From Rhodobacteraceae bacterium 63075 (GTDB lineage Bacteria; Pseudomonadota; Alphaproteobacteria; Rhodobacterales; Rhodobacteraceae): a stretch of 64,000 nt of DNA. Below the pieces are notes generated by a model. The model had not been told where the DNA came from, made no database searches, and worked only from the letters and a program-made list of their open reading frames with translations. Both the position numbers and the translations under genes were made by a program. Each line of letters starts with the position of its first letter. Positions within the stretch are counted from its first letter, which is position 1. The stretch lies in the NCBI GenBank assembly GCA_003417655.1, contig QVMW01000014.1, positions 19,021-83,020 of the forward strand. Direction: 5' to 3'. Positions 55,520 to 63,767 of the stretch are shown here, one piece after another.

Positions 55520-56434
55520 ATGCCCTACGTCGAAAGCATCAAGGTCTTCTGCCGTGTCGTCGAGCTCGGCTCGATCACCGCCGGAGGGCGCGATCTGCGC
55601 CTGACGCCCGCCGTCGCTTCCAACCGGATCAAGGAGCTGGAAAAGCGCCTCGGCGTGCGCCTGTTCGACCGCACGACGCGCAAGCTGCGCGCCACGGAGG
55701 CCGGAAAGCTCTTTTACGATCACGCGCGCGGCGTCATCGACACGCTCGAAGATGCCGAGGCCGCGCTCGCAGGCTTCTCCGGCCAGCCCCGGGGTGCCCT
55801 GCGCGTCAGCGCGCCGCTCGGAGTAGGCCAGCGCTTCATCGCGCCGCTCATTCCCGAATTCTCGGCGCGGCACCCGGATGTGCAGATCCAGCTTCGCCTC
55901 TCGGACAGGCGCATCGACCTGCTCGAAGACCGGCTCGACATCGCCTTCATGCTCGGCGACCTGCCCGACAGCAACTTCAAGCAGCGCAAGCTGGCTGATT
56001 GCCCGCGCGTGCTCGCCGCCGCCCCCGGCTACCTGCGTGAGCGCGGCACGCCGAAAAGCCCCGATGAGCTTCTGGCGCATAATTGCCTGCTGCTCCGCTA
56101 CCCGCGCAGCCCCGAGTATTTCTGGACGCTGACGACAGCGGATGGCCCCCGCAAGCTCCATGTAGAGGGCCGGTTCGATGCAGATTTCGCCGATGTGCTC
56201 ACGGGCTGGGCCCTGCAAGGCGAGGGGATCGTCATGCGCCCGCGCTTCGAGCTTGCAGAGCATCTTGCCTCGGGCGCGCTGACGGAACTCTTGCCGGACA
56301 CACCCCCGGAGGCGACGACCCTGGCTTGCCTCTATCCGCACCGCAAGCTCCAGGACCCGAAGGTCCGGCTGTTCATCGACTTCGCCGCCGAACGCTTGCG
56401 CCCTGCGTTCCAGAAAGCCAGCGCCGCGCAGTAA
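55520..56434 (+). CDS. LysR family regulator, probable controller of purine catabolism
   Basis: 304 residues. The helix-turn-helix reads VFCRVVELGSITAGGRDLRLTPAVASNRIKELEKRLG (about residues 9-45), followed by a linker helix and the effector-binding domain (GALRVSAPLGVGQRFIAPLIPEF). Divergent from xdhA with a perfect palindrome between them, so it likely regulates the xdh-guaD-hyi-ade operon. The effector is unknown; a purine or urate is a reasonable guess. Confidence 0.9.
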   Translation: MPYVESIKVFCRVVELGSITAGGRDLRLTPAVASNRIKELEKRLGVRLFDRTTRKLRATEAGKLFYDHARGVIDTLEDAEAALAGFSGQPRGALRVSAPLGVGQRFIAPLIPEFSARHPDVQIQLRLSDRRIDLLEDRLDIAFMLGDLPDSNFKQRKLADCPRVLAAAPGYLRERGTPKSPDELLAHNCLLLRYPRSPEYFWTLTTADGPRKLHVEGRFDADFADVLTGWALQGEGIVMRPRFELAEHLASGALTELLPDTPPEATTLACLYPHRKLQDPKVRLFIDFAAERLRPAFQKASAAQ

Positions 56435-56478
56435 GTTTCGAATTTCGCTGCGCGAAATCCGACCGGGGGGGGGGGGGG
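56435..56478. repeat. Inverted copy of a 32-base repeat plus a 14-G run
   Basis: Bases 56435-56466 match, in inverse orientation and with one mismatch, 20933-20964. Its core ATTTCGC-TGC-GCGAAAT is palindromic. It runs straight into a homopolymer of 14 G (56465-56478). It lies between the convergent LysR and cueR genes. Confidence 0.8.
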
Positions 56479-56488
56479 CGTCAGGCAC

Positions 56489-56872
56489 TCACTTGAGGTA
56501 GTCGATGATCGGGCAATCAGGGCGCTCATCGCCACAGCACTCGCTGACCAGGTGCGCCAGGGCGTCGTGAAGCTCGGCCAACTCGCGCTGCTTGGCCTCG
56601 ATCTCCGTGAGCCGCTCCGAGGCGATCTTGCGGACCTCGGCGCTGCTGCGCGCCTCGTCCTCATAAAGGCTCAACAGCTCGCGGCATTGCGCGATCGAAA
56701 ACCCGAAGCGCCGCGCCCGGGCCACGAAGCCGAGCTTGCGCAGCGTCGTGTCGTCATATTCGCGGTATCCCGCCTCGCTGCGCCCCGCAGGCGAGACCAG
56801 CTCGATATCCGCGTAGTAGCGCACGGTCTTCACGGGCAGCTCGACCGCCTTGGCTGCACTGGATATGTTCAT
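56489..56872 (-). CDS. cueR: Cu(I)-responsive MerR-family regulator CueR
   Basis: 127 residues. The MerR helix-turn-helix is MNISSAAKAVELPVKTVRYYADIELVSPAGRSEAGYREY. The C-terminal metal loop CGDERPDCPII (about 113-123) has the two cysteines spaced as in CueR, which distinguish it from ZntR and MerR. The ATG at 56872 is chosen; the long upstream frame overlaps dapD in antisense. No copA or cueO is adjacent, so its targets are elsewhere apart from autoregulation. Confidence 0.93.
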   Translation of the reverse strand: MNISSAAKAVELPVKTVRYYADIELVSPAGRSEAGYREYDDTTLRKLGFVARARRFGFSIAQCRELLSLYEDEARSSAEVRKIASERLTEIEAKQRELAELHDALAHLVSECCGDERPDCPIIDYLK

Positions 56873-56884
56873 CGTCGCTCTCCA

Positions 56885-56905
56885 ACCTTCCAACTGGTGG
56901 AAAGT
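56885..56905. promoter_or_regulatory. CueR operator
   Basis: ACCTTCC-N7-GGAAAGT, one base off the CueR/CopR consensus ACCTTCC-N7-GGAAGGT. It lies 12 bases upstream of the cueR start, the position expected for MerR-type control of its own promoter. Confidence 0.8.
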
Positions 56906-57013
56906 TAAGCAGGCGACAAGGCAACCGCAAGACGCGCGGCGGCATTGCGCGACGACTTCGGGCCAAGTATAGCGATCTGGATTTGAGAATCTGCCACCGG
57001 GAAGGATCTGAAC

Positions 57014-57841
57014 ATGTCGAACGCGCAGCTTGAGACGGCCATCGAGGCCGCATGGGAAAACCGTGACCAGATCACGCCCAGCACGGGCGGAGAGACGCGC
57101 GGGGCCATCGAGGAGACGCTCGAAGCGCTCGACAGCGGCAAGCTGCGCGTGGCCGAGCGCGGCCAGGACGGCAACTGGACAGTGAACCAATGGGCCAAGA
57201 AGGCCGTGCTGCTCGGCTTCCGCCTCAAGGACATGGAAAGCCAGGATGGCGGCCCGCAGGGCGGCCACTGGTGGGACAAGGTCGACAGCAAGTTCAAGGG
57301 CTGGGGCGACAAGGAGTGGAAAGCCGCGGGCTTCCGCGCCGTGCCGAACTGCATCGTGCGCAAGTCGGCCCATATCGCGCCGGGCGTCGTGCTGATGCCC
57401 TCCTTCGTCAATCTCGGTGCCTACGTGGACGAGGGCACCATGGTCGACACATGGGCCACTGTCGGCTCCTGCGCGCAGATCGGCAAGAATGTCCACCTGT
57501 CGGGCGGCGTCGGGATCGGCGGCGTGCTGGAACCGATGCAGGCCGGACCGACGATCATCGAGGACAATTGCTTCATCGGCGCGCGCTCGGAAGTCGTCGA
57601 AGGCTGCATCGTGCGTGAAGGCTCCGTGCTCGGCATGGGCGTTTTCATCGGTCAATCGACCAAGATCGTCGACCGCGAGACCGGCAATGTCATGTATGGC
57701 GAGGTTCCCAGCGGCTCGGTCGTCGTGGCCGGCTCGATGCCCAGCAAGAACGGTGTGAACCTCTACTGCGCGGTCATCGTGAAGCGCGTGGACGAGAAGA
57801 CCCGAGCGAAAACCTCCGTCAACGAGCTGCTGCGCGACTGA
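57014..57841 (+). CDS. dapD: 2,3,4,5-tetrahydropyridine-2,6-dicarboxylate N-succinyltransferase
   Basis: Lysine/diaminopimelate pathway enzyme, 275 residues. The C-terminal half is a left-handed beta helix of hexapeptide repeats ([34 protein letters not shown], then [13 protein letters not shown]), both typical of DapD. The N-terminal helical domain carries [20 protein letters not shown]. The stop overlaps the next gene's ATG. Confidence 0.97.
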   Translation: MSNAQLETAIEAAWENRDQITPSTGGETRGAIEETLEALDSGKLRVAERGQDGNWTVNQWAKKAVLLGFRLKDMESQDGGPQGGHWWDKVDSKFKGWGDKEWKAAGFRAVPNCIVRKSAHIAPGVVLMPSFVNLGAYVDEGTMVDTWATVGSCAQIGKNVHLSGGVGIGGVLEPMQAGPTIIEDNCFIGARSEVVEGCIVREGSVLGMGVFIGQSTKIVDRETGNVMYGEVPSGSVVVAGSMPSKNGVNLYCAVIVKRVDEKTRAKTSVNELLRD

Positions 57842-58278
57842 TGCACCGCGCCCTCCATACGGCGCTTTTGCTCCTGCTTGCCGCGCCCCCGCTCGCGGCG
57901 CAGGACCGTGACTTCGACGGGCTCTACCGGCCCGTCGGCGAGGCCTTCGAGGGCTGGACCTGCACGGAAGAGACGATCGGCCAGGACGGCGGGGCGCTGG
58001 CCGTGAAGGACGGCAAGTTCTTCGGCCTCGAGAGCGCCTGCGAGCTGACGAACCCGGTCAATATCCGCGATATGAACGCCCGCCTCTTCGACGCCGTCTG
58101 CACCGGCGAAGGCGAGAGCTATACCTACCGGCTCATGCTGATGAAAAAGCCCGGCGGGCTGATCTTCGCGCAGGACGGTTTCGCCTTCGAACTGGTCAGC
58201 TGCGATGCGGAAGACGACGCAGATACCTCCGGCGAAGTCAATGCCCAGATCGGCGGCGAAGTCGTGATGGGCGACTAA
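57841..58278 (+). CDS. Exported protein of unknown function
   Basis: Not recognised. 145 residues with a clear signal peptide ([21 protein letters not shown]). The mature part is small and acidic with four cysteines (WTCTEETIG, ESACELTN, FDAVCTGEGE, LVSCDAEDD), probably forming two disulfides. It overlaps dapD by one base (ATG on the dapD TGA), suggesting a shared transcript. Confidence 0.75.
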   Translation: MHRALHTALLLLLAAPPLAAQDRDFDGLYRPVGEAFEGWTCTEETIGQDGGALAVKDGKFFGLESACELTNPVNIRDMNARLFDAVCTGEGESYTYRLMLMKKPGGLIFAQDGFAFELVSCDAEDDADTSGEVNAQIGGEVVMGD

Positions 58279-58313
58279 CCCATCCCATCGCCACCGGACA
58301 TATGACCCCCGCA

Positions 58314-59378
58314 TCAATTGCCGAAATAGCGCTTTGCGATGTCTTCGTGCGCGCCGCTTTCGCGCAAGGCGAGAAGCGCGCGGTTGATGTCCTCGGTGAG
58401 GCCGCTGCCCGTGGGCAGGGCGATCCCGTAATTCTCGCGCTTGAACACGCGGCTCACCAGGCGTCCCTGGCCCTTGCCTTCGTCCATGAGATACCAGTTG
58501 AGCAGCGGCCCGTCGAACAGGACCGCCTCGACCTCGCCGTTCTCAAAGTCGCGCAGCAGCGCCTCGAAGGAGGCGTAGCTCTCATGGGGGATGTCGCGCA
58601 GCTCGAGCAGCGCCTCTCCGGTGGAGCCGGCTGTCGTGGCGGTGCGGCGGTCTTCGAGGTCGTTGAGGCTATCGACATTCTCCGAGATCGCGGCGACCGT
58701 CATCGTCGCGGTGATCTTGGCGACGAAGACCGAGACGATGAAGAGCGAGGAGACCACGAGCAGCACCGCAAAGAAGCGCCCGAAGCGCGACTGGGGCATG
58801 CGCTCCTCGAACCCGCCGTTGACCACGAGGTTGAGCGCCCACCAGAAGGACGGGAAGAGCGCATCATACCAGGGGCGCTGGAAATAGGCCTGCCGATTGC
58901 GCTCGAAGGCCCACATCAGCATCCCGAAGACGAAGAGCAGACCGAAGGCCGAGAGCAGGAAGAAGGCGATGTCGCGGGTCACGATCGCATTGATGAGGCC
59001 GGCTCCCGTGTCGCCGACGGGCAGCATGATCTGCAGGCCGCTCTCGAAGATCGGATGGCTGAAATCCAGCGTCTCCTCGCGCGCCGCCGTGATCGAGATA
59101 TTGGCGACCGCGCCATCCACGCGGCCCGCCGTGACGGCATCGATCATGCCGGGAAAGACATCGGCCTCTGTGAACCGGACCTCGCGGCCGAGCTCGATCG
59201 CGATGGCCTCCATGAGTTCGATCGAGAACCCCGACCAGCCGCCGGTCTCGTCTTCCATGGCGAAGGGCGGACGCTCGATCGTCATGAAGGTCAGCGGCCG
59301 GTCCTGCGCCATGGCCGCGCCACAGGACAGGCAGGCTGCCATGAGTGCCAGCGCAAGCGCTGCAAAGTAACGTGTCAT
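58314..59378 (-). CDS. Glutamate-receptor-like channel: ligand-binding protein split by a pore domain
   Basis: 354 residues. A signal peptide (1-25) is followed by lobe 1 of a family 3 binding protein (LTFMTIERPPFAME...GFSIELMEAIA; Arg100 in ISITAAREETLDFSHP is placed as the alpha-carboxylate ligand). Residues about 137-157 and 201-226 are membrane helices around a re-entrant segment (172-195, DALFPSFWWALNLVVNGGF), then lobe 2 resumes (ENVDSLNDLEDRRTAT...FDGPLLNWYL). This is the architecture of prokaryotic GluR0-type channels. The TVGYGD potassium filter is absent; the position reads NLVVNGGFEERMP. Ligand and ion are unknown. Confidence 0.88.
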   Translation of the reverse strand: MTRYFAALALALMAACLSCGAAMAQDRPLTFMTIERPPFAMEDETGGWSGFSIELMEAIAIELGREVRFTEADVFPGMIDAVTAGRVDGAVANISITAAREETLDFSHPIFESGLQIMLPVGDTGAGLINAIVTRDIAFFLLSAFGLLFVFGMLMWAFERNRQAYFQRPWYDALFPSFWWALNLVVNGGFEERMPQSRFGRFFAVLLVVSSLFIVSVFVAKITATMTVAAISENVDSLNDLEDRRTATTAGSTGEALLELRDIPHESYASFEALLRDFENGEVEAVLFDGPLLNWYLMDEGKGQGRLVSRVFKRENYGIALPTGSGLTEDINRALLALRESGAHEDIAKRYFGN

Positions 59379-59574
59379 GAATCACCCCCAATGGATGGGT
59401 GCTTCTCTTCCCTCTCGCGCATGCGGTCAACTGCCCGGCCCGCCACGGCGAAAAACCGCGGCATCACGGCCACAAGACGGCCCCGCATGACTGGCTGCAT
59501 GACGGAGCTGCGCCGGGTTGACTTGCTGCTTGCGAAGCCCCAAGCCTTGCGCCGAAGACAGGAAGGAACGCCCC

Positions 59575-59943
59575 ATGGCCGAAACCAAGCCCAAAAAGCC
59601 CAAGAAGCCGCAGGACGTCTACACGCTGCTGGTCCAGATCGGCCGCAAGGCGGGCGACGGGCTGCCCGAAGGGGCGACCGGCGCGGCGCTTGTCGTCTAT
59701 GCCAGCGGCGTGGACGAGGACGAGGCCGTGCGCGAGACCGTGGCGATCCTCAAGCAGGCTGACACCGCGCCGCTTGACGTCACGGGATATGGCACGCTCG
59801 AGGAGCGCGAGGCACAGGGCCATGACATCACCGATGAAGAACGCGGGCTGATGGAGCGCGCGCTCAATGAAAATGCCGTGATCGTCGCGCAGATGGAGCC
59901 GTTTTTCGAGGAGCAAGGCTATGACGGCGGCGGCGAACACTGA
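59575..59943 (+). CDS. Small acidic cytoplasmic protein of unknown function
   Basis: Not recognised. 122 residues with a Lys/Pro-rich start (MAETKPKKPKKPQDVY) and an acidic remainder (VDEDEAVRETVAILKQADTAPLDVTGYGT, ITDEERGLMERALNENAV). A strong AAGGA Shine-Dalgarno precedes ATG 59575. Its last 23 bases overlap gap in another frame, so it is probably co-translated with it. Confidence 0.75.
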   Translation: MAETKPKKPKKPQDVYTLLVQIGRKAGDGLPEGATGAALVVYASGVDEDEAVRETVAILKQADTAPLDVTGYGTLEEREAQGHDITDEERGLMERALNENAVIVAQMEPFFEEQGYDGGGEH

Positions 59944-60937
59944 CAGACCGGTTCGGATCGCGATCAACGGCTTCGGGCGCATCGGCCGCTCGATCCTGCG
60001 AATGCTGCAGGGCGAGCGGGGCGGCGAGGGCTTCGAGGTCGTGCTCATCAACGACATCGCCCCGCTGGAAAGCTGCGCCTATCTTTTCGCCTATGACAGC
60101 GTCTTCGGCCCCTTCGACGGCGCGGTGCGCCACGAGGACCGTCTGCTCTGCGTGGACGGCGCGCGCATTCCCTTCGAGGCCGAGGAAGACATCCGCGCGC
60201 TGGACCTCGGCGGCGTCGACGTCCTGCTCGAATGCACCGGCGCGGCCGGAAACCGCGCCATGGCCGAGCGCGGGCTTGAGGCCGGTGCGCGGGCCGTGCT
60301 CATCAGCGGGCCCTCCCCGGCGGCGGATGTCACGGTTGTGCTCGGGGCGAACGAGGCGGATATCGGGGCGCACCGGATCATCTCGAACGCCAGTTGCACG
60401 ACCAACGCGCTGGCCCCGCTGCTCAAGCTGCTCGACGAAGGCTGGGACGTCGAGAGTGGCCACATGACCACCGTGCATTGCTATACCGGCAGCCAGCCGA
60501 CCGTCGACAAGCCGCGCGGCAACCTCGTGCGCAGCCGCGCCGCGGCGCTCTCGATGGTGCCGACGACGACGAGCGCGGCTAGCCTGATTGGCAAGGTCCT
60601 GCCCGCGCTCGACGGCCGGATCGAAGCGCGCGCGGTGCGCGTGCCCACGGCGAGCGTCTCGGCGATCGACCTCGCGGTGCAGCTGCGCCGCACGCCTGAG
60701 GTGGAGGCTGTGAATACGGCGCTGAAGGAAGCGGCAGAGGCCAGCCCGGTTTTCGGCTACATCACGCTGCCACTGGTCTCCTCCGACCTGCGCGGCCGGC
60801 CCGAGTCGATCATCATGTCGGGGCGCGAGACCAGCGTCTCGCTGGGCGGCATCCTGCGGGTCTTCGGCTGGTATGACAACGAATGGGGCTTCTCCAACCG
60901 GATGCTCGACATGGCCAAGCGGATCGCCGCACGCTAG
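59921..60937 (+). CDS. gap: Glyceraldehyde-3-phosphate dehydrogenase
   Basis: 338 residues. The NAD-binding start is VRIAINGFGRIGRSILRML, the catalytic Cys is in SNASCTTNALAPLLK, and the catalytic His is in TTVHCYTGSQ; the C-terminal DNEWGFSNRMLDMAKR is canonical. VHCYTGSQ is a slight departure from the usual VH(A/S)YTxDQ. The ATG lies inside the preceding gene, overlapping by 23 bases. Erythrose-4-phosphate dehydrogenase is less likely from the motif set. Confidence 0.95.
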   Translation: MTAAANTDRPVRIAINGFGRIGRSILRMLQGERGGEGFEVVLINDIAPLESCAYLFAYDSVFGPFDGAVRHEDRLLCVDGARIPFEAEEDIRALDLGGVDVLLECTGAAGNRAMAERGLEAGARAVLISGPSPAADVTVVLGANEADIGAHRIISNASCTTNALAPLLKLLDEGWDVESGHMTTVHCYTGSQPTVDKPRGNLVRSRAAALSMVPTTTSAASLIGKVLPALDGRIEARAVRVPTASVSAIDLAVQLRRTPEVEAVNTALKEAAEASPVFGYITLPLVSSDLRGRPESIIMSGRETSVSLGGILRVFGWYDNEWGFSNRMLDMAKRIAAR

Positions 60938-61005
60938 CGCGGCGATCCGCTCCGGGAGCCGGAATTTTTCAAAAATTCCGGACCGTTTTCTTCGAAAGAA
61001 AACGG
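60919..61005. repeat. Three tandem perfect hairpins at the gap 3' end
   Basis: Hairpin 1: 12-bp stem 60919-60930 with 60939-60950, with the gap stop codon in its loop. Hairpin 2: 11-bp stem 60959-60969 with 60971-60981, one-base loop. Hairpin 3: 10-bp stem 60983-60992 with 60996-61005. Hairpin 1 likely ends or protects the gap mRNA; 2 and 3 look like a repeated intergenic element. Confidence 0.75.
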
Positions 61006-61145
61006 CGCGAGGCCAGATGGCCGGAACAGGGCCTCCGTCCTGTCACAAAGCCGCTCGGGACGCACGCGACCGCAATATTCTTGTCTGGGCATGCCGAGCT
61101 GTGCTTCACTCCCCCTGTTCGATGCTTTTTTTGAAGGGGAGCGCC

Positions 61146-63767
61146 ATGCGCCGCTATCACTCGCTCACACGTCACGCCCTGAAACTCTGTCACCGCGCGG
61201 GCCGGCGCAGCATGGCGTCCCGGCCACGGGCGCTCGCCCTGGCCGCCACGCTCGCCGCCGCGGCCCTGCCCGCCGCGCCCGTGCAGGCGGATGAGAATGT
61301 CATGGTCGTCTTCGACGGCTCGAATTCCATGTGGGGCCAGATCGACGGTGTCGCCAAGATCGAGATCGCGCGCGATGTCATGGGCAACCTTCTGGGGAGC
61401 TGGGCCGACGAGCGCAACGTCGGGCTGATGGCCTATGGCCACAGGCAGCGCGGTGATTGCAGCGATATCGAGGTCCTCGTGCAGCCCGGCCAGGCCGCGC
61501 GGCAGACCATACTCGACCGCGTGGGCGCGATCACCCCGACGGGCAAGACCCCCCTGACCGACGCCGTCGAGCAGGCCGCCAGGACGCTCTCCTACACGGA
61601 CCAGCCTGCGACGGTCGTTCTCATCTCCGACGGGCTCGAAAGCTGCGAGCGCGACCCCTGCGCGCTGGCCGAGGCGCTGGAGCGCGGCGGCGTCGCCTTC
61701 ACGGCCCATGTCGTCGGCTTCGGACTGGCCAGCGGCGATGACGCCGGATCGCTGGCCTGCATCGCCGAGAAGACCGGAGGTGAATACATTTCCGCCGCCA
61801 ATGCCGAGGAGCTCGGAAAGGCTTTCGATACTGTCGGCGCCGCCGTCGCCGATGCCGCGCCCGAGCCGGAGCCGGAGCCCGCACCGGAGCCCGAAGCCCC
61901 CGCCGTAACCGTCACCGGGCCGGAAACCGCCATCGGCGGATCGCAGGTCACGGTGACATGGGAGCCGACACTCGACGCGGGCGACTACATCAACATCGTG
62001 CCCTTCGGCTCCGAACCCGACGACTATGGCTCCTACAAGAGCGTGCGCGACAACGCGGAACTCAACCTGACGGCCCCCGGCGCGGAAGGGCTCTACGAAA
62101 TCCGCTATATCCACCGCGCCAGCGGCGAGGTGCGCGGCACGGACGCGCTGGAGATCACCCGCCCGGAGGTCACGCTGAGCGCGGGCGAGACAGTGCAGAC
62201 CGGCGCCGGTTTCGATGTGTCCTGGACGCCGACCATCAACACCGCCGACTATGTCACCATCGTCCCGCTCGGCGCGGATGAAGGCGAGTTCGGCGATTAC
62301 CTGACGGTCCGGGACAACACCGAGGGAGCGCTCGTCGCCCCGGCCGCGCCGGGGCTATACGAAATCAGGTATGTCCTCAAGATAGACAGGAGCACGGTCG
62401 CGGCGCGTCAGATCGAAGTCACCGAGCCGGAAGTGACCCTGCAAGTGCCCGAAGCGGCCGAAACAGGTGCTGCCTTCGATGTGAGCTGGTCGGCCGCCGT
62501 CAACAGCCAGGACTACATCACCATCGTCCCGATGGGGGCCGATGAAGGCGAGTTCGGCAATTACGTCACCGTCCGCGACGACACCACGAAAAGCCTGAAG
62601 GCGCCAGCCGAACCCGGCATGTACGAGGTGCGCTACGTCCTGCGGGAAGGGCGCAAGACAATGGCCAGTGAACCCATTGAGATCACCGAAGCCTCTGTCG
62701 AGGTCTCCGGGCCTTCATCGGTCATAACCGGTTCGGAGTTCGATGTGTCCTGGACGGAGACGATCAACACCCAGGATTACATCACGATCCTGCCCGCCGG
62801 CTCCGCCGAGGGCGAGTTCGGCAACTACATAACCGTGCGCGACAAGATGACAGGCAAGCTCACCGCGCCGGCGGACCCGGGCCTTTACGAGCTGCGCTAC
62901 ATCCTGCGCGAAGGCCGCAAGACCATCGCCAGCGCCGCCATCGAGGTGACCGAGCCGGAGGTGACGGTCAGCGCGCCGGAGACAGCCCTCACAGGGGCCA
63001 TGCTCGAGGTTTCCTGGACCGGCACAGTCAGCACGCGGGACTATGTCACCATCGTCCCGATCGGCACCGAGGAGGGCGAATTCGGCAACTACATCACCGT
63101 GCGCGACAAGACGGCGGGCGGCCTTCAGGCCCCCGCCGACACCGGCCTCTACGAGCTGCGCTACATCCTGCGCGAGGGCCGCAAGACCATCGCGACCGCC
63201 ATGGTCGAGATCGTCGCCCCCGAGGTCACCATCTCCGCCCCCGGCGAAGTCCGGGCAGGTGAAGAGCTGAAAGCGACCTGGACCGGCACGGTCAATTCGC
63301 GCGACTACATCAACTTCGTCCCTGCAGGCGCGGCCGATGACGAATTCGGCGACTATACCACGGTCCGCGACAAGTCCGCCCATGACATCACGGCCCCCGA
63401 AGAGCCCGGCCTCTACGAGGTCCGCTACATCCTGCGCGAGGGCCGCCGCGTGCTCGCGCGGGCGACGGTCGAGGTTCTGCCCGAGGATGCCCAGCTCAGC
63501 ACGGGCGCGGCGATCGACGCGCCCGAGAGCGCCGGGGCCGGATCGACGATCGAGGTGAGCTGGACCATCGACGAGACCAGCGCGGATCAGCGCATCACCG
63601 TGGCCCGCGGCAACCAGGCGATCTTCACCTGGCTCTCGGCCCGGAAGATCACCGGCGCGCCGCCGATGGAGATCACCCTGCCGGAGGAGCCGGGGGTCTA
63701 CGAGCTGCGGATCCTCGATGTCGCCAACAAGAAGGTGCTTGCGCGCAAGACGATCAGCCTCGAGTGA
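61146..63767 (+). CDS. Exported von Willebrand A protein with six exact 88-residue beta-sandwich repeats
   Basis: 873 residues. An Ala-rich signal peptide ends near residue 49. The VWA domain (about 50-235) has an intact MIDAS, Asp57-x-Ser59-x-Ser61 in VFDGSNSMWG, then TGKTPLTDAV and LISDGLESC. A PEPEPEPAPEPEAP linker leads to six repeats of exactly 264 bases starting at 61897, 62161, 62425, 62689, 62953 and 63217; each has a V(S/T)W strand, (D/N)YxxxxPxG, a (D/E)(F/Y)G(N/D/S)Y-xxVRD core and GxYE(L/V/I)RYxxR. A divergent seventh unit ends the protein. ATG 61146 has GGGGAG upstream. Function not known. Confidence 0.85.
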   Translation: MRRYHSLTRHALKLCHRAGRRSMASRPRALALAATLAAAALPAAPVQADENVMVVFDGSNSMWGQIDGVAKIEIARDVMGNLLGSWADERNVGLMAYGHRQRGDCSDIEVLVQPGQAARQTILDRVGAITPTGKTPLTDAVEQAARTLSYTDQPATVVLISDGLESCERDPCALAEALERGGVAFTAHVVGFGLASGDDAGSLACIAEKTGGEYISAANAEELGKAFDTVGAAVADAAPEPEPEPAPEPEAPAVTVTGPETAIGGSQVTVTWEPTLDAGDYINIVPFGSEPDDYGSYKSVRDNAELNLTAPGAEGLYEIRYIHRASGEVRGTDALEITRPEVTLSAGETVQTGAGFDVSWTPTINTADYVTIVPLGADEGEFGDYLTVRDNTEGALVAPAAPGLYEIRYVLKIDRSTVAARQIEVTEPEVTLQVPEAAETGAAFDVSWSAAVNSQDYITIVPMGADEGEFGNYVTVRDDTTKSLKAPAEPGMYEVRYVLREGRKTMASEPIEITEASVEVSGPSSVITGSEFDVSWTETINTQDYITILPAGSAEGEFGNYITVRDKMTGKLTAPADPGLYELRYILREGRKTIASAAIEVTEPEVTVSAPETALTGAMLEVSWTGTVSTRDYVTIVPIGTEEGEFGNYITVRDKTAGGLQAPADTGLYELRYILREGRKTIATAMVEIVAPEVTISAPGEVRAGEELKATWTGTVNSRDYINFVPAGAADDEFGDYTTVRDKSAHDITAPEEPGLYEVRYILREGRRVLARATVEVLPEDAQLSTGAAIDAPESAGAGSTIEVSWTIDETSADQRITVARGNQAIFTWLSARKITGAPPMEITLPEEPGVYELRILDVANKKVLARKTISLE
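61897..63480 (+). repeat. Six tandem 264-bp coding repeats
   Basis: Six units of identical length (264 bp, 88 codons) without insertions or deletions, within the VWA protein gene. Units 3 to 6 are the most alike, sharing EGEFGNY and YxLREGRK-type blocks; unit 1 is the most divergent. Equal length implies recent or selected array expansion. Confidence 0.85.
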
